DNA from: an uncultured Microbacterium sp.
Lineage (GTDB): Bacteria; Actinomycetota; Actinomycetes; Actinomycetales; Microbacteriaceae
Direction: 5' to 3'
NCBI RefSeq assembly: GCF_947489255.1
Contig: NZ_CANLCY010000003.1
Location: 124,001 to 188,000, forward strand
DNA length: 64,000 nt
This document shows positions 1-8,301 of this stretch, piece by piece. Position numbers and translations under genes: made by a program. The notes beneath the pieces were generated by a model that saw only the letters and a list, made by a program, of their open reading frames with translations, did not search any database and was not told where the DNA came from. How positions within the stretch are numbered: the stretch's first letter is position 1; each line of letters begins with the position of its first letter.

Positions 1-127
1 CGGTGTGGACATGCGTGGCCTCCCCGGGATGTTCGGCGTCAGGCGCCGGCTCGAGGAGCGTATGCCGGTGAGAAGCGTGAAGCTCCGGCGCCGTCATGTT
101 GCGAAGCATGGCGTCACGAAGCGTCAT
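1..127 (-). CDS. possible N-terminus of an unidentified protein (runs off window)
   Basis: An open frame on the minus strand starts at an ATG at 127-125 and stays open to the window edge, giving about 42 residues rich in His, Glu, Pro and Ala (LEPAPDAEHPGEATHVHT near the end). It lies 76 bp downstream of the DUF2510 gene in the same direction. There is no clear Shine-Dalgarno sequence, and in-frame ATGs at 109 and 97 are alternative starts. I do not recognise the family. The call rests only on an open frame at a contig edge and could be wrong. Confidence 0.3.
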   Translation of the reverse strand, partial: MTLRDAMLRNMTAPELHASHRHTLLEPAPDAEHPGEATHVHT

Positions 128-203
128 GCGCAAGGAGCGCGACCGTTGCGCCGCACGGCGTCCGGGTGGGTGAGGACGCGGACGCCCTCACCCGTCCGTC
201 GAC

Positions 204-1334
204 TCAGTATCCGTAGTACTGCAGCTCTTCGATCAGCGGGATGATCTGCCACAGCAGGTAGATCCCCCACACGATGATCGCGATGAGCGACACCACGTTG
301 ACCGCGATCGCCGCCCACATCGGCGCGAGACCGCTGCGCGTGCGCTTCCGCAGGATCACGGCGCGACCGATCACGTAGACCAGAGCGCTGCTGATCATCA
401 CCACGAAGAAGCTCCACGCCCAGTGGAACGGCCGCTCCACCCCGCGAGCCCGCAGCTGACGCCAGTCGAGGAACGCGAACAGCACCGTGACGGCGTAGTA
501 GACGACGCTCGCAAGAGTGACGACGGCCGAGACGATCGTCTCGGTGGCCGTGGATCCTCCGCCATACACCTGTGCGTAGAACGACTCCTGGATGAAGGTC
601 GACCAGTCGAACAGGAAGAGGGAGAGCACCCCGACCAGCGGGAGGAAGGCCAGCAGCCAGACCCAGACGGTGTTGGTGGGGATGTCGGTGCGCGGGGCCG
701 CGTCCGTCGACGCCGCGGCGCCCGGGTACGCCGGCGTCCCCGGGGAGGCGGGCGCACCCGCGTAGCCCGATGCGCTGGGCGAGTTCGGGGTGCTCGCCGC
801 GGACGGGTACGCCCCGTACGCCGGAGCGGATGCAGCGGAGGAAGACGACGAGGGTGCCGGAGGCACGGGCGCCACAGGCGGGGCGACGATGGGCGGCACG
901 GCCGAGGGCGCGGCGGGGGCTGCGGCCGGGGCTGCGGCGGCGACCGGGTCGGGATCGGCGGTGTGGTCCGCGGCCACGACGGACTCCGGGGCCGACGGCT
1001 CCGACGCCGTGGCAGGCTCAGCGGCGAACGACTCAGCGGCAGCGGACTCGGCGGAAGGTTCCGAGGCGGTCACTGCCTCGTGCGGGTCGGTCGGGGCGAG
1101 GGACTCCCGGGCGTCCGAGACCGCGACGGACTCCGATGAGTTCGAGGCCGATGCGTCGGGGGCGACGGCGCTGTCTTCGCTCGTCGACGGCCCCGCGGCC
1201 TCCGGGGCGGTCGGCGTCGATCCGTCGACGGCGCGCACCTCGTCGGTCCAGCTCGTGCCGTCCCAGCGGCGCAGGCCGCCGCCTCCGGCGGGGTCGGGGT
1301 ACCAGCCGTCGGGCGGTGTGGGCGTGTCGGTCAT
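204..1334 (-). CDS. DUF2510 domain-containing membrane protein
   Basis: 376 aa. The first 35 residues carry the DUF2510 signature (DGWYPDPAG, then RRWDGTSWTDEV), a short Trp-rich module common at the N-terminus of actinobacterial membrane proteins. A low-complexity Ala/Ser/Pro/Glu segment of about 180 residues follows and is probably a disordered linker. The C-terminal 150 residues contain four hydrophobic segments (for example VWVWLLAFLPLVGVLSLFLF and a final AIAVNVVSLIAIIVWGIYLL), so the protein sits in the cytoplasmic membrane with the DUF2510 module most likely cytosolic. No enzymatic motif is visible and the function is unknown. The gene is monocistronic, upstream of a possible second minus-strand gene at the window edge. 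Confidence 0.85.
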   Translation of the reverse strand: MTDTPTPPDGWYPDPAGGGGLRRWDGTSWTDEVRAVDGSTPTAPEAAGPSTSEDSAVAPDASASNSSESVAVSDARESLAPTDPHEAVTASEPSAESAAAESFAAEPATASEPSAPESVVAADHTADPDPVAAAAPAAAPAAPSAVPPIVAPPVAPVPPAPSSSSSAASAPAYGAYPSAASTPNSPSASGYAGAPASPGTPAYPGAAASTDAAPRTDIPTNTVWVWLLAFLPLVGVLSLFLFDWSTFIQESFYAQVYGGGSTATETIVSAVVTLASVVYYAVTVLFAFLDWRQLRARGVERPFHWAWSFFVVMISSALVYVIGRAVILRKRTRSGLAPMWAAIAVNVVSLIAIIVWGIYLLWQIIPLIEELQYYGY

Positions 1335-1400
1335 GGTCGTTTCCCCTGTCTGGTGCGGAACCGGGCGAGATCGCCCCGAGTCTAGTGAGAGCGCCCGACG

Positions 1401-4400
1401 TCATCGGAAGTCCCTCGAGGCGTGCGCGACTCCCACGCGCAGATCGGTGAACCCGTCGGCGACCACGTTGGTGACCCCCTCGACCGAGCGTTCGAGCATT
1501 CCGCGCACGATGAGCGCGGGTGACTCGCGGGCGACGCGCCGGTATCTGTTCCACACCCCCACCGAGCAGATGATGTTCATGAGCCCGTGCTCGTCTTCGA
1601 GGTTGAGGAACGTGATCCCGGATGCCGTGGCCGGCCGCTGCCGGTGGGTGACCAGACCCGCGACCTCGATGCGTCGACCGGTCTCGAACGTGCGCAGTTC
1701 GCGCGAGGTGATCACCCCGCGGGCGTCGAGCGCGGAGCGGAAATGGGTCAGCGGGTGGTCGTCGGCCGAGAGTCCCGTCGCCCACAGATCGGCGGCGAGC
1801 ACCTCGTAGCTGGAGGGGTCGGTGAACAGCGGCGGCTGCACCGACACCAGGGAGTCGGGGAGGAACTCGGCACGATCCATCGCCGCCGATCCGGCGAGCC
1901 AGATCGCCTCGCGCCGGGTATGCCCGAGGCACTCGAACGCCCCCGCCGTGGCGAGCGCCTCGATCTGCGCAGTGACGAGTCCCGTGCGTCGCACGAGGTC
2001 GCGCAGGTCGCGGTACGCGCCCCCGCTCTTGCGCTCGGCGACGATGCGTTCGGCGACCTTGACCCCGATCCCGGTGACCTCCGCGAGCCCGAGCCGCACG
2101 GCGAACCCCCCGTCTCGGCGATGGGCGAGAGTCTCGTCGGGTTCGGAGGGGTCGAACTCCCCCGTCGGCGGCTGATGCGCCTCCGCGCACGCGTCACGCC
2201 CCGTCGGTGCCCCGACCCCGCGGTGCGGTGCGTCGTCCGAGTCGGGGGCGTCCGCGACATCCCGCTGCCCCCGCCGCCTCTCGTCGCCCCTGCCGACCGA
2301 CGCGTCCGGCGGCACCCCGGCATCCCCTCCCTCTCCGGAAGCAGCGGCGTCGTCGAGCCCCTCGAGCGACGCCTGCACCTCCGAGCGCAGCAGATCGGGA
2401 CGGCGCACCACCACACCGTGACGGCGGGCGTCGGCGGTGAGGGTCGCGGGCGAGTAGAACCCCATGGGCTGCGCGCGCAGGAGCCCCGCGAGGAAGGCCG
2501 CCGGGTAATGCAGCTTGATCCACGAACTCGCGTAGACCAGCAGCGCGAACGACAGCGAGTGCGACTCGGCGAACCCGAAGTTCGCGAATGCCTGGATCTT
2601 CGCGTACAGCTCGTCGGCGACCTGCCCGACCAGACCGTTCTCGGCCATGCCGGCGTAGAGCGTCTCGCGGAGGGAGTCGATGCGTTCGAGCCCGCGCTTG
2701 GATCCCATGGCCCGCCGCAGCAGGTCGGCGTCTTCGGCTGAGCAATTGCCCACGGCCACCGCCATCTGCATGAGCTGCTCCTGGAACACCGGAACACCCA
2801 TCGTGCGCGACAGCACCGGCTCGAGCTTGGGGTGCACGTAGGTGATCTCCTCCTGACCGAGCTTGCGCCGCACGAAGGGATGCACCGCCCCGCCCTGGAT
2901 CGGTCCCGGGCGGATGAGCGCGATCTGCACGACCAGGTCGTAGAACTTCCGCGGCTGCAGGCGCGGGAGCAGCCCCATCTGCGCGCGCGACTCCACCTGG
3001 AACACCCCGATCGAATCGGCCCGGCACAGCATGTCGTACACGGCCTTCTCTTCCTTCGGCAGCGTCGACAGCTCCCACTTCTCGCCCGTGGCATCCCGGA
3101 TCAGGTCGAAGCAGTACTGCAACGCCGCGAGCATGCCCAGGCCCAGCAGATCGAACTTCACCAGCCCCATCCAGGCCGCGTCGTCTTTGTCCCACTGGAT
3201 GACCGTGCGGTTCTCCATGCGCGCGTGCTCGATGGGCACCACCTCGCCCACCGGCCGGTCGGTGAGCACCATTCCCCCCGAATGGATGCCGAGATGCCGC
3301 GGCGCCTTCAGCAGCTCGGATGCGAACTCGATGACCTGATCGGGGATGTCGTGGTCCGAGCCGGTCTCGAGGGTGGCGCCCCAACGCTCGACCTGCTTCG
3401 ACCAGGCGTCCTGCTGCCCCGGCGAGTGCCCGAGCGCGCGGGCCATGTCGCGCACGGCGTTCTTGGGGCGGTACTGGATGACGTTGGCCACCTGCGCCGC
3501 GCGCTCGCGCCCGTACTCCTGGTACACCCACTGGATGATCTCTTCGCGCCGGTCGGAGTCGAAGTCGACGTCGATGTCGGGCTCCTCGTCGCGCAGGCTC
3601 GACAGGAACCGCTCGAACGGCAGCCGATAGAAGATCGAGTCGACCGCCGTGATGTTCAGCAGGTAGCAGACCGCGCTGTTCGCGGCGGACCCGCGCCCCT
3701 GACACAGGATGCCGCGGCGGCGGGCCTCGGCGACGATGCCGTAGACGATGAGGAAATATCCCGGGAAGTCCTTCATCTCGATCACCTCGAGCTCGCGCTC
3801 GATGCGGCGGCGGTCGTCGTCGGAGAGGTTCGGGTATTTCGTCGGCACCGCCTCCCAGACCAGGTGCCGCAGCCACGACATGGGCGTATGCCCCTCGGGC
3901 ACTCTCTGCTTCGGCAGGGCCGGCTTGGCCCGGCGCAGAGGGAAGGCGATCTCGTCGGCGAGCGCCACCGTGCGCGCCACGGCGCCGGGATACCGGGCGA
4001 AACGCGCCGCCATCTCCGCCCCCGAGCGGAGGTGCGCCCCGGCATGGGCGGGGAGCCACCCGTCGAGCTCGTCGAGGCCGCGGTTCGCCCGCACCGCGGC
4101 GACGGCGGCGGCGAGCAGCTGCTTCTGCGGGGCGGCGTAATGCACGTTGTTGGTGGCCAGGGTCGCGAGCCCTCTCTCGGCCGCGAGGCCGGCGAGCACG
4201 TCGTTGCGGCGCGAGTCGAGCGGGTCGCCCTGATCCATCAGCTCGACGTAGACGGCCTCGGCCCCGAACAGGTCGACGAGGGTGTCGAGTTCGCGTGCCG
4301 CACCCGCCGGCCCCTCGAACGCCAGGGCCTGACGCACCGCGCCCTTGCGGCATCCGGTGAGCACCGCCCAATGGGGGTCGCGCGGTCCCCCGGCGCGTTC

Positions 4401-4940
4401 GGCGAGGTCGTCGAGGTCGTAGACCGGACGCCCCTTCTCGGCCCCCTCGAGCTGCGCGTGGGTGATCGCGGCGGCGAGTCGGTGGTACCCCTCTTCGCGG
4501 CGCGCGAGCACGAGCAGGTGCGACCCGGTCGGATCGGCCTCGCCGTTCTGCGGGCCGGGCAGCCCCAGCGACAGCTCGGCCCCGAAGACCGTCTTCACCG
4601 CACGCGCCTCGGCGGCCTCGGCGAAACGCACGATGCCGTAGAACCCGTCGTGATCGGTGAGAGCGAGGGCGTGCAGGCCGAGGCGTTCGGCCTCTTCCAC
4701 GAGCTCCTCGGGTGACGACGCCCCGTCGAGGAACGAGTACGACGAGTGCGCGTGCAGTTCGGCGTACGGCACCGTCTCGGCGGGCCGTTCGATCGTCGGC
4801 GGCACGTAGGCGCCGCGTTTGTGCGACCACGCCGGGCTGTCACCGCCGTCGCCGTTCGGCGGGGCGCCGGTGGGCCGCCGCGCGTCGCTGAGCAGTCGTT
4901 CGAGTTCCGACCACTTCACCGGCGGGTTGGTCCAGCCCAT
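1401..4940 (-). CDS. dnaE2: error-prone DNA polymerase III alpha subunit DnaE2
   Basis: 1179 aa, C-family polymerase of the SOS mutasome, which copies damaged DNA together with ImuA/ImuB. The start chosen is the ATG at 4940, preceded by GGAGGT six bases upstream; an upstream in-frame extension lacks this signal. The N-terminal PHP domain begins YAELHAHSSYSFLDGA, the palm shows PDIDVDFDSDRR with the catalytic aspartates, and a C-terminal OB-fold is recognisable (ITFLNLEDEHGLMNIICSVG). About 80 residues of Gly/Asp/Arg-rich low complexity are inserted before the helix-hairpin-helix region (around bases 2120-2370). It is the last gene of an operon with imuA and imuB and is probably LexA-controlled through the box at 7356. 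Family assignment is secure. Confidence 0.97.
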   Translation of the reverse strand: MGWTNPPVKWSELERLLSDARRPTGAPPNGDGGDSPAWSHKRGAYVPPTIERPAETVPYAELHAHSSYSFLDGASSPEELVEEAERLGLHALALTDHDGFYGIVRFAEAAEARAVKTVFGAELSLGLPGPQNGEADPTGSHLLVLARREEGYHRLAAAITHAQLEGAEKGRPVYDLDDLAERAGGPRDPHWAVLTGCRKGAVRQALAFEGPAGAARELDTLVDLFGAEAVYVELMDQGDPLDSRRNDVLAGLAAERGLATLATNNVHYAAPQKQLLAAAVAAVRANRGLDELDGWLPAHAGAHLRSGAEMAARFARYPGAVARTVALADEIAFPLRRAKPALPKQRVPEGHTPMSWLRHLVWEAVPTKYPNLSDDDRRRIERELEVIEMKDFPGYFLIVYGIVAEARRRGILCQGRGSAANSAVCYLLNITAVDSIFYRLPFERFLSSLRDEEPDIDVDFDSDRREEIIQWVYQEYGRERAAQVANVIQYRPKNAVRDMARALGHSPGQQDAWSKQVERWGATLETGSDHDIPDQVIEFASELLKAPRHLGIHSGGMVLTDRPVGEVVPIEHARMENRTVIQWDKDDAAWMGLVKFDLLGLGMLAALQYCFDLIRDATGEKWELSTLPKEEKAVYDMLCRADSIGVFQVESRAQMGLLPRLQPRKFYDLVVQIALIRPGPIQGGAVHPFVRRKLGQEEITYVHPKLEPVLSRTMGVPVFQEQLMQMAVAVGNCSAEDADLLRRAMGSKRGLERIDSLRETLYAGMAENGLVGQVADELYAKIQAFANFGFAESHSLSFALLVYASSWIKLHYPAAFLAGLLRAQPMGFYSPATLTADARRHGVVVRRPDLLRSEVQASLEGLDDAAASGEGGDAGVPPDASVGRGDERRRGQRDVADAPDSDDAPHRGVGAPTGRDACAEAHQPPTGEFDPSEPDETLAHRRDGGFAVRLGLAEVTGIGVKVAERIVAERKSGGAYRDLRDLVRRTGLVTAQIEALATAGAFECLGHTRREAIWLAGSAAMDRAEFLPDSLVSVQPPLFTDPSSYEVLAADLWATGLSADDHPLTHFRSALDARGVITSRELRTFETGRRIEVAGLVTHRQRPATASGITFLNLEDEHGLMNIICSVGVWNRYRRVARESPALIVRGMLERSVEGVTNVVADGFTDLRVGVAHASRDFR

Positions 4941-5080
4941 CAGCGCACCTCCGTCCCGGCTGCGGCCGACCCGCGCGCCCCGCCCGGAGCACGACGGCAC
5001 ACCGCGGCGCGTGCAGCGATCCGAGCAGAGCCCGACGCGCCACCGCTCGGGGTCCCACGCTCCAGTACGCCCTCAGTCAT
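4940..5080 (-). CDS. small ORF linking imuB and dnaE2
   Basis: 46 aa, beginning MTEGVLERGT and ending AAAGTEVR. The ATG at 5080 overlaps the imuB stop (TATGACTGA) and is preceded by GGAGGGG six bases upstream. Its own TGA overlaps the dnaE2 ATG (TGATG). The frame therefore bridges the 132-bp gap between the two annotated mutasome genes with stop/start overlaps at both ends, a layout typical of translational coupling. Composition is Ala/Gly/Arg-rich with no recognised domain and one Cys. It may be a real small protein, or only a translated spacer keeping ribosomes moving into dnaE2. The GGAGGGG also lies in imuB coding sequence, so the case is suggestive rather than proven. Confidence 0.45.
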   Translation of the reverse strand: MTEGVLERGTPSGGASGSARIAARAAVCRRAPGGARGSAAAGTEVR

Positions 5081-6617
5081 AGCGCCCCTCCGCTCGCCAT
5101 TCCCCCTCTTCGACGACGAGCAACCATGCTCCCCCGTCGGCGTCGACGACCTGGAACCGGTGCGCCCGCCGCGCACGCAGGGGGTCCCACCCGCGCTCGC
5201 TGATCGGCCAGGGGCCCGCCCACTCCTGGATGCGTCGACGCTGCCCCGCCGTCTCGAGCACCGCCGGTGGAGCGCTCAGCGCGTCGCGCTCCCCCACGGT
5301 GACGGGCGCCCCCGCGATGTCGGTGACCCCCACCAGGCGAGGCTCGGGATAGACGGTCGCCGGCAGGGGGTCGGGGAGGCTCCCCGGCCAGGGGCGCGTG
5401 CGCTCCTTCGCCGTGACGGCGCGGTCGCCCCACGGCACGAGCACCTGGCGTTCGGCGAGCCACCGCCCACCGCCGATCACCGGCGTCACCACGGCGCGGT
5501 GCCCGAGCATCGCCTGCACGCGTGAGAGCGCATGGTGCACGCGCTCGTCGGGACCCGCGCCGAACAGCCCCCGGGCGTGATGAGCGGCGGCGTCGACCGC
5601 CTCGGGCTCGATGTGCACGCCCGCGACCCCGCTGCCGAAGATGCCCTGGGCGTCTTCGGCGAGCTGCCAGCGCACGCGGTCGACCACGCCGGCGGCGTCG
5701 AACGAACCGGGGTGCAGCCACACGCGCTCGCTGCGCTCGCCCCGTTCGCCGGTGAGGACGACGCGCAGCTCGGTGCACACCAGGTCGTGCGCGCCGAGGC
5801 GAGCGATGAACTCCTCGGCTGCCACGCGCACGCCGAAGGCGATCTGGTCGGCCAGCTCGAGCGGGGGCTCGAAGGCGACGTCTCGGTGCAGCTCGGGCGG
5901 GGGTGTGCGCGGCTGCACCGGCTGCGAGTCGAGACCTCCCGCCAGGGCGTGCAGACGCACCCCCCGCTCGCCGAAGCGCTCCCGCACCCTCTCGACCGGG
6001 AGGCCCGCCAGCTCGCCCAGGGTGTGCACCCCCAAGCGCGAGAGGAGACTGCCGAACTCGTCGTCGTCGAGGGTCGCGATCGACAGCGGCGCGAGGAAGG
6101 CTCCCGCCTCTCCCGGCGGAACGACGCGCACGGGCTCGTCGACACCGGCGGCACGCGCCGCCTGCTCGGCGGTGAAGACACCGTCGGCCACACTCGCACG
6201 TACCCCGGCGAACCCGACGTCGTCGAGCAGGCGGATCAGCTTGCGCGCCGCCTCGAGCTCGCCCCCGTAATAGCGAGCCGGACCCCGGGCTCGTAAGGCG
6301 CACAGCCCCGGACGCACCACCTGCACCCCGGGGGCGTGCTCCTCGACGCGAGCGACGACGGGGGCGAAAGCGCGGGCATCGCGCACGGGGTCGGCGGGCA
6401 CCACCTGCAGCCCGGGGCACAGTGCCTGCGCGTCGCGCCGTTTCTGCCCGCGTCGCACGCCCTGTGCGCGAGCCGCCCACGAGCACGCGACGACGACGTT
6501 GTTCGCGAACACCGCCACCGCGGCATCCGGCTTCGGAGGAGACACGGCCTCGCGCACGAACGCCGTGATCGGCCAGTCGGGGAACCACAGCACGAGACTG
6601 CGCGTCGGCGCCGCCAT
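5073..6617 (-). CDS. imuB: Y-family polymerase-like mutasome protein ImuB
   Basis: 514 aa, catalytically inactive Y-family polymerase homologue that in mycobacteria and Caulobacter bridges DnaE2 and ImuA to the beta clamp. The ATG at 6617 shares one base with the imuA stop (TGATG), so the two genes are translationally coupled. The N-terminus reads LVLWFPDWPITAF, where true Y-family polymerases carry their first catalytic acidic motif; that motif is absent here, as expected for ImuB. A fingers/palm-like segment (ACSWAARAQGVRRGQKRRDA) and a little-finger region follow, and the C-terminus is the long ImuB-type extension ending EEGEWRAEGRYD. Length fits the family. Functional assignment is by family and synteny. 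Confidence 0.93.
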   Translation of the reverse strand: MAAPTRSLVLWFPDWPITAFVREAVSPPKPDAAVAVFANNVVVACSWAARAQGVRRGQKRRDAQALCPGLQVVPADPVRDARAFAPVVARVEEHAPGVQVVRPGLCALRARGPARYYGGELEAARKLIRLLDDVGFAGVRASVADGVFTAEQAARAAGVDEPVRVVPPGEAGAFLAPLSIATLDDDEFGSLLSRLGVHTLGELAGLPVERVRERFGERGVRLHALAGGLDSQPVQPRTPPPELHRDVAFEPPLELADQIAFGVRVAAEEFIARLGAHDLVCTELRVVLTGERGERSERVWLHPGSFDAAGVVDRVRWQLAEDAQGIFGSGVAGVHIEPEAVDAAAHHARGLFGAGPDERVHHALSRVQAMLGHRAVVTPVIGGGRWLAERQVLVPWGDRAVTAKERTRPWPGSLPDPLPATVYPEPRLVGVTDIAGAPVTVGERDALSAPPAVLETAGQRRRIQEWAGPWPISERGWDPLRARRAHRFQVVDADGGAWLLVVEEGEWRAEGRYD

Positions 6618-7333
6618 CAGCCCACCGCCCGCACGGGGTAGGCCTCGCGCTCGCGGGGCACGAGGCGCTCGGCGGGGGCGCCCAGCAGCTCGATCGAGCC
6701 ATCGGCCGCGGGCAACAGCATGCGGGCGCGGCGGGCGTTCGGCGAGCGACGACTGCTGACCGACACCGTGAGCTCGCGACCGGCCAGGTAGCCGTGCCCC
6801 TGTCCGAGCCCGGTCCAGTGCGGGTCGGCCACGTCGATCACGGCCTCCGCCTGCGGCCACGCGCCCTGCACCAGCAGCACCGACCCCCGGTCGCGCAGTC
6901 GCGCCGCCAGCCGGGTGGTCTCGGCCCCTCCCCGCGCGGCCGGAGAACCGACGGGCGGGCGCACGGCCACCACGGGGAGCACCTCGGTGATCGTCGCGGT
7001 CACCGCGAGCCAGCGCGGTCCGGGGTCGGGGATGAAGACGAGCCGGTCGAGATCGAGCCCGTACTTCTCGGCCGCCTCGGCCCCGAGCTCGGGCATGCCG
7101 ATGACCCCGCACCACGCGCCGTCTTGCGAGGGACGCGCCATGAGGGCCAGCAGGAGGGATGCCGAGCGGGCGAGCGCGTACGCCGATCCCGCGCGCAGCC
7201 CCCCGCCGGGAAGCAGCGACGAGAACGCCGGATGCGTGGGCAGCACGGGGGCGTCCATGCGCCGCCCCTGCATGCGCTCGAGGCGGTCGCGCAGCGCGGT
7301 GATGTCGGGTACGGCCTGTACCTGGTCTCTCAC
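6617..7333 (-). CDS. imuA: RecA-like mutasome accessory protein ImuA
   Basis: 238 aa from a GTG at 7333 (MRDQVQAVPDIT). I prefer this over the GTG at 7351 because the predicted promoter (TTGAGA at 7375-7380, 17 bp, TAACCT at 7352-7357) places the transcript start near 7345, and GAGGG lies five bases before 7333. The protein is RecA/ImuA-like, but the P-loop position reads GGGLRAGSAYALARS without the Lys-Ser/Thr, so ATP binding is unlikely. It would act with ImuB in lesion bypass. It is the first gene of imuA-imuB-small ORF-dnaE2, and the SOS box overlaps its promoter. Confidence 0.88.
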   Translation of the reverse strand: MRDQVQAVPDITALRDRLERMQGRRMDAPVLPTHPAFSSLLPGGGLRAGSAYALARSASLLLALMARPSQDGAWCGVIGMPELGAEAAEKYGLDLDRLVFIPDPGPRWLAVTATITEVLPVVAVRPPVGSPAARGGAETTRLAARLRDRGSVLLVQGAWPQAEAVIDVADPHWTGLGQGHGYLAGRELTVSVSSRRSPNARRARMLLPAADGSIELLGAPAERLVPREREAYPVRAVG

Positions 7334-7351
7334 GATCGCCCTCACTCCCAC

Positions 7352-7380
7352 AGGTTAGAACATGTGTTCTAGTGTCTCAA
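7352..7380 (-). promoter_or_regulatory. promoter of the mutasome operon (minus strand)
   Basis: Read on the minus strand, TTGAGA (7375-7380) is followed by a 17-bp spacer and TAACCT (7352-7357), a good sigma-A-type promoter. The LexA box occupies most of the spacer, so repressor binding would block polymerase directly. Confidence 0.65.
7356..7371. promoter_or_regulatory. LexA (SOS) operator
   Basis: The sequence TAGAACATGTGTTCTA has perfect 6-bp inverted arms (TAGAAC / GTTCTA) around a 4-bp centre, matching the GAAC-N4-GTTC pattern of actinobacterial and Gram-positive LexA boxes. It lies just upstream of imuA. Confidence 0.92.
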
Positions 7381-7443
7381 TCCCTGTGGTCGAAGATACG
7401 ATCGACCTCCGACATCGCCTCGGCCGATGCCCGGCCGGATACG

Positions 7444-8226
7444 TCAGCCGGTGAGCACGCGCAGATCCGCCTCCATCGCGGAGACCTCACGGAGCATCGT
7501 CGGTACGAAGCGATCCACCACCGTCTCGCGGGAGTGCCGCCCGCTGCTCATTGAGACGTTCACCGCCGCGGCGACCGCGCCGTCGCGGCCGCGCACGGGC
7601 ACGGCCACCGAGGTGAGCCCGGGCTCGAGCTCGCCGTCGACCAGCGCCCATCCGCGCTCGCGCACCCGTTCCAGCTCCGCGCGCAGGGCGGCCGGGTCGG
7701 TGATCGTCTGCGGCGTCCGCGCCGGCAGCGGCGCGGCCAGCACGGCCTCGACGACGCGGGGCTCCGCGTGCGCGAGCAGGACGCGCCCCATGCTCGTCGC
7801 CGCCGCGGGGAAGCGCGTTCCCACCGTGATCCCCACCGACATGATGCGCCGCAGCGGCACCCGCGCGACGTACACGATGTCGCCGCCGTCGAGCACCGCC
7901 GCCGAGGCGCTCTCGTCGACCGCGCGCGAGAGGGCCTCGAGGTGCGGCTGCACCACGTCGGGAAGAGTGGATGCCGACAGGTAGCTGTAGCCGAGTTCGA
8001 GCACGCGCGGGGTCAGCGTGAACCACCGCCCGTCGCTGCGGACGTACCCCAGGGCCTCGAGGGTGCGCAGGAACCGGCCGGCCGCGGCGCGCGTCACCTC
8101 CGCGCGCCGCGCGACGTCGCTCAGCGTGAGCGAGCGGTTCTGCGCGTCGAAGCAGCGGATGACCGCGAGGCCGCGGACGAACGCCTGCACCACGTCGCCG
8201 CCGTCGGTCGCATCCCGCTCGTCCAC
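7444..8226 (-). CDS. IclR-family transcriptional regulator, probably of the pca genes
   Basis: 260 aa, GTG start. The N-terminal winged helix (residues about 10-75, LTLSDVARRAEVTRAAAGRFLRTL) is followed by an IclR effector-binding domain with VGTRFPAAATSMGRVLLA and a C-terminal AVPVRGRDGAVAAAVNVS. The pattern resembles the PcaR/PcaU/PobR subgroup, which senses aromatic-pathway intermediates such as beta-ketoadipate. It lies immediately downstream of pcaF in the same direction, and a GTTCG-N5-CGAAC inverted repeat in front of pcaI is a plausible binding site. Assignment to pca control rests on synteny. Confidence 0.88.
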   Translation of the reverse strand: MDERDATDGGDVVQAFVRGLAVIRCFDAQNRSLTLSDVARRAEVTRAAAGRFLRTLEALGYVRSDGRWFTLTPRVLELGYSYLSASTLPDVVQPHLEALSRAVDESASAAVLDGGDIVYVARVPLRRIMSVGITVGTRFPAAATSMGRVLLAHAEPRVVEAVLAAPLPARTPQTITDPAALRAELERVRERGWALVDGELEPGLTSVAVPVRGRDGAVAAAVNVSMSSGRHSRETVVDRFVPTMLREVSAMEADLRVLTG

Positions 8227-8301
8227 CGCCTCACCCTATCCGCGGATCGGCGTCCACGACGCACCGCCCGGAAGGCACCGCCCGCAGCACACGTCCACGA
8301 G

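Noticed and set aside
7333..7351. GTG at 7351 as the imuA start
   Set aside because: It lies upstream of the transcript start predicted from the promoter and has no ribosome site.
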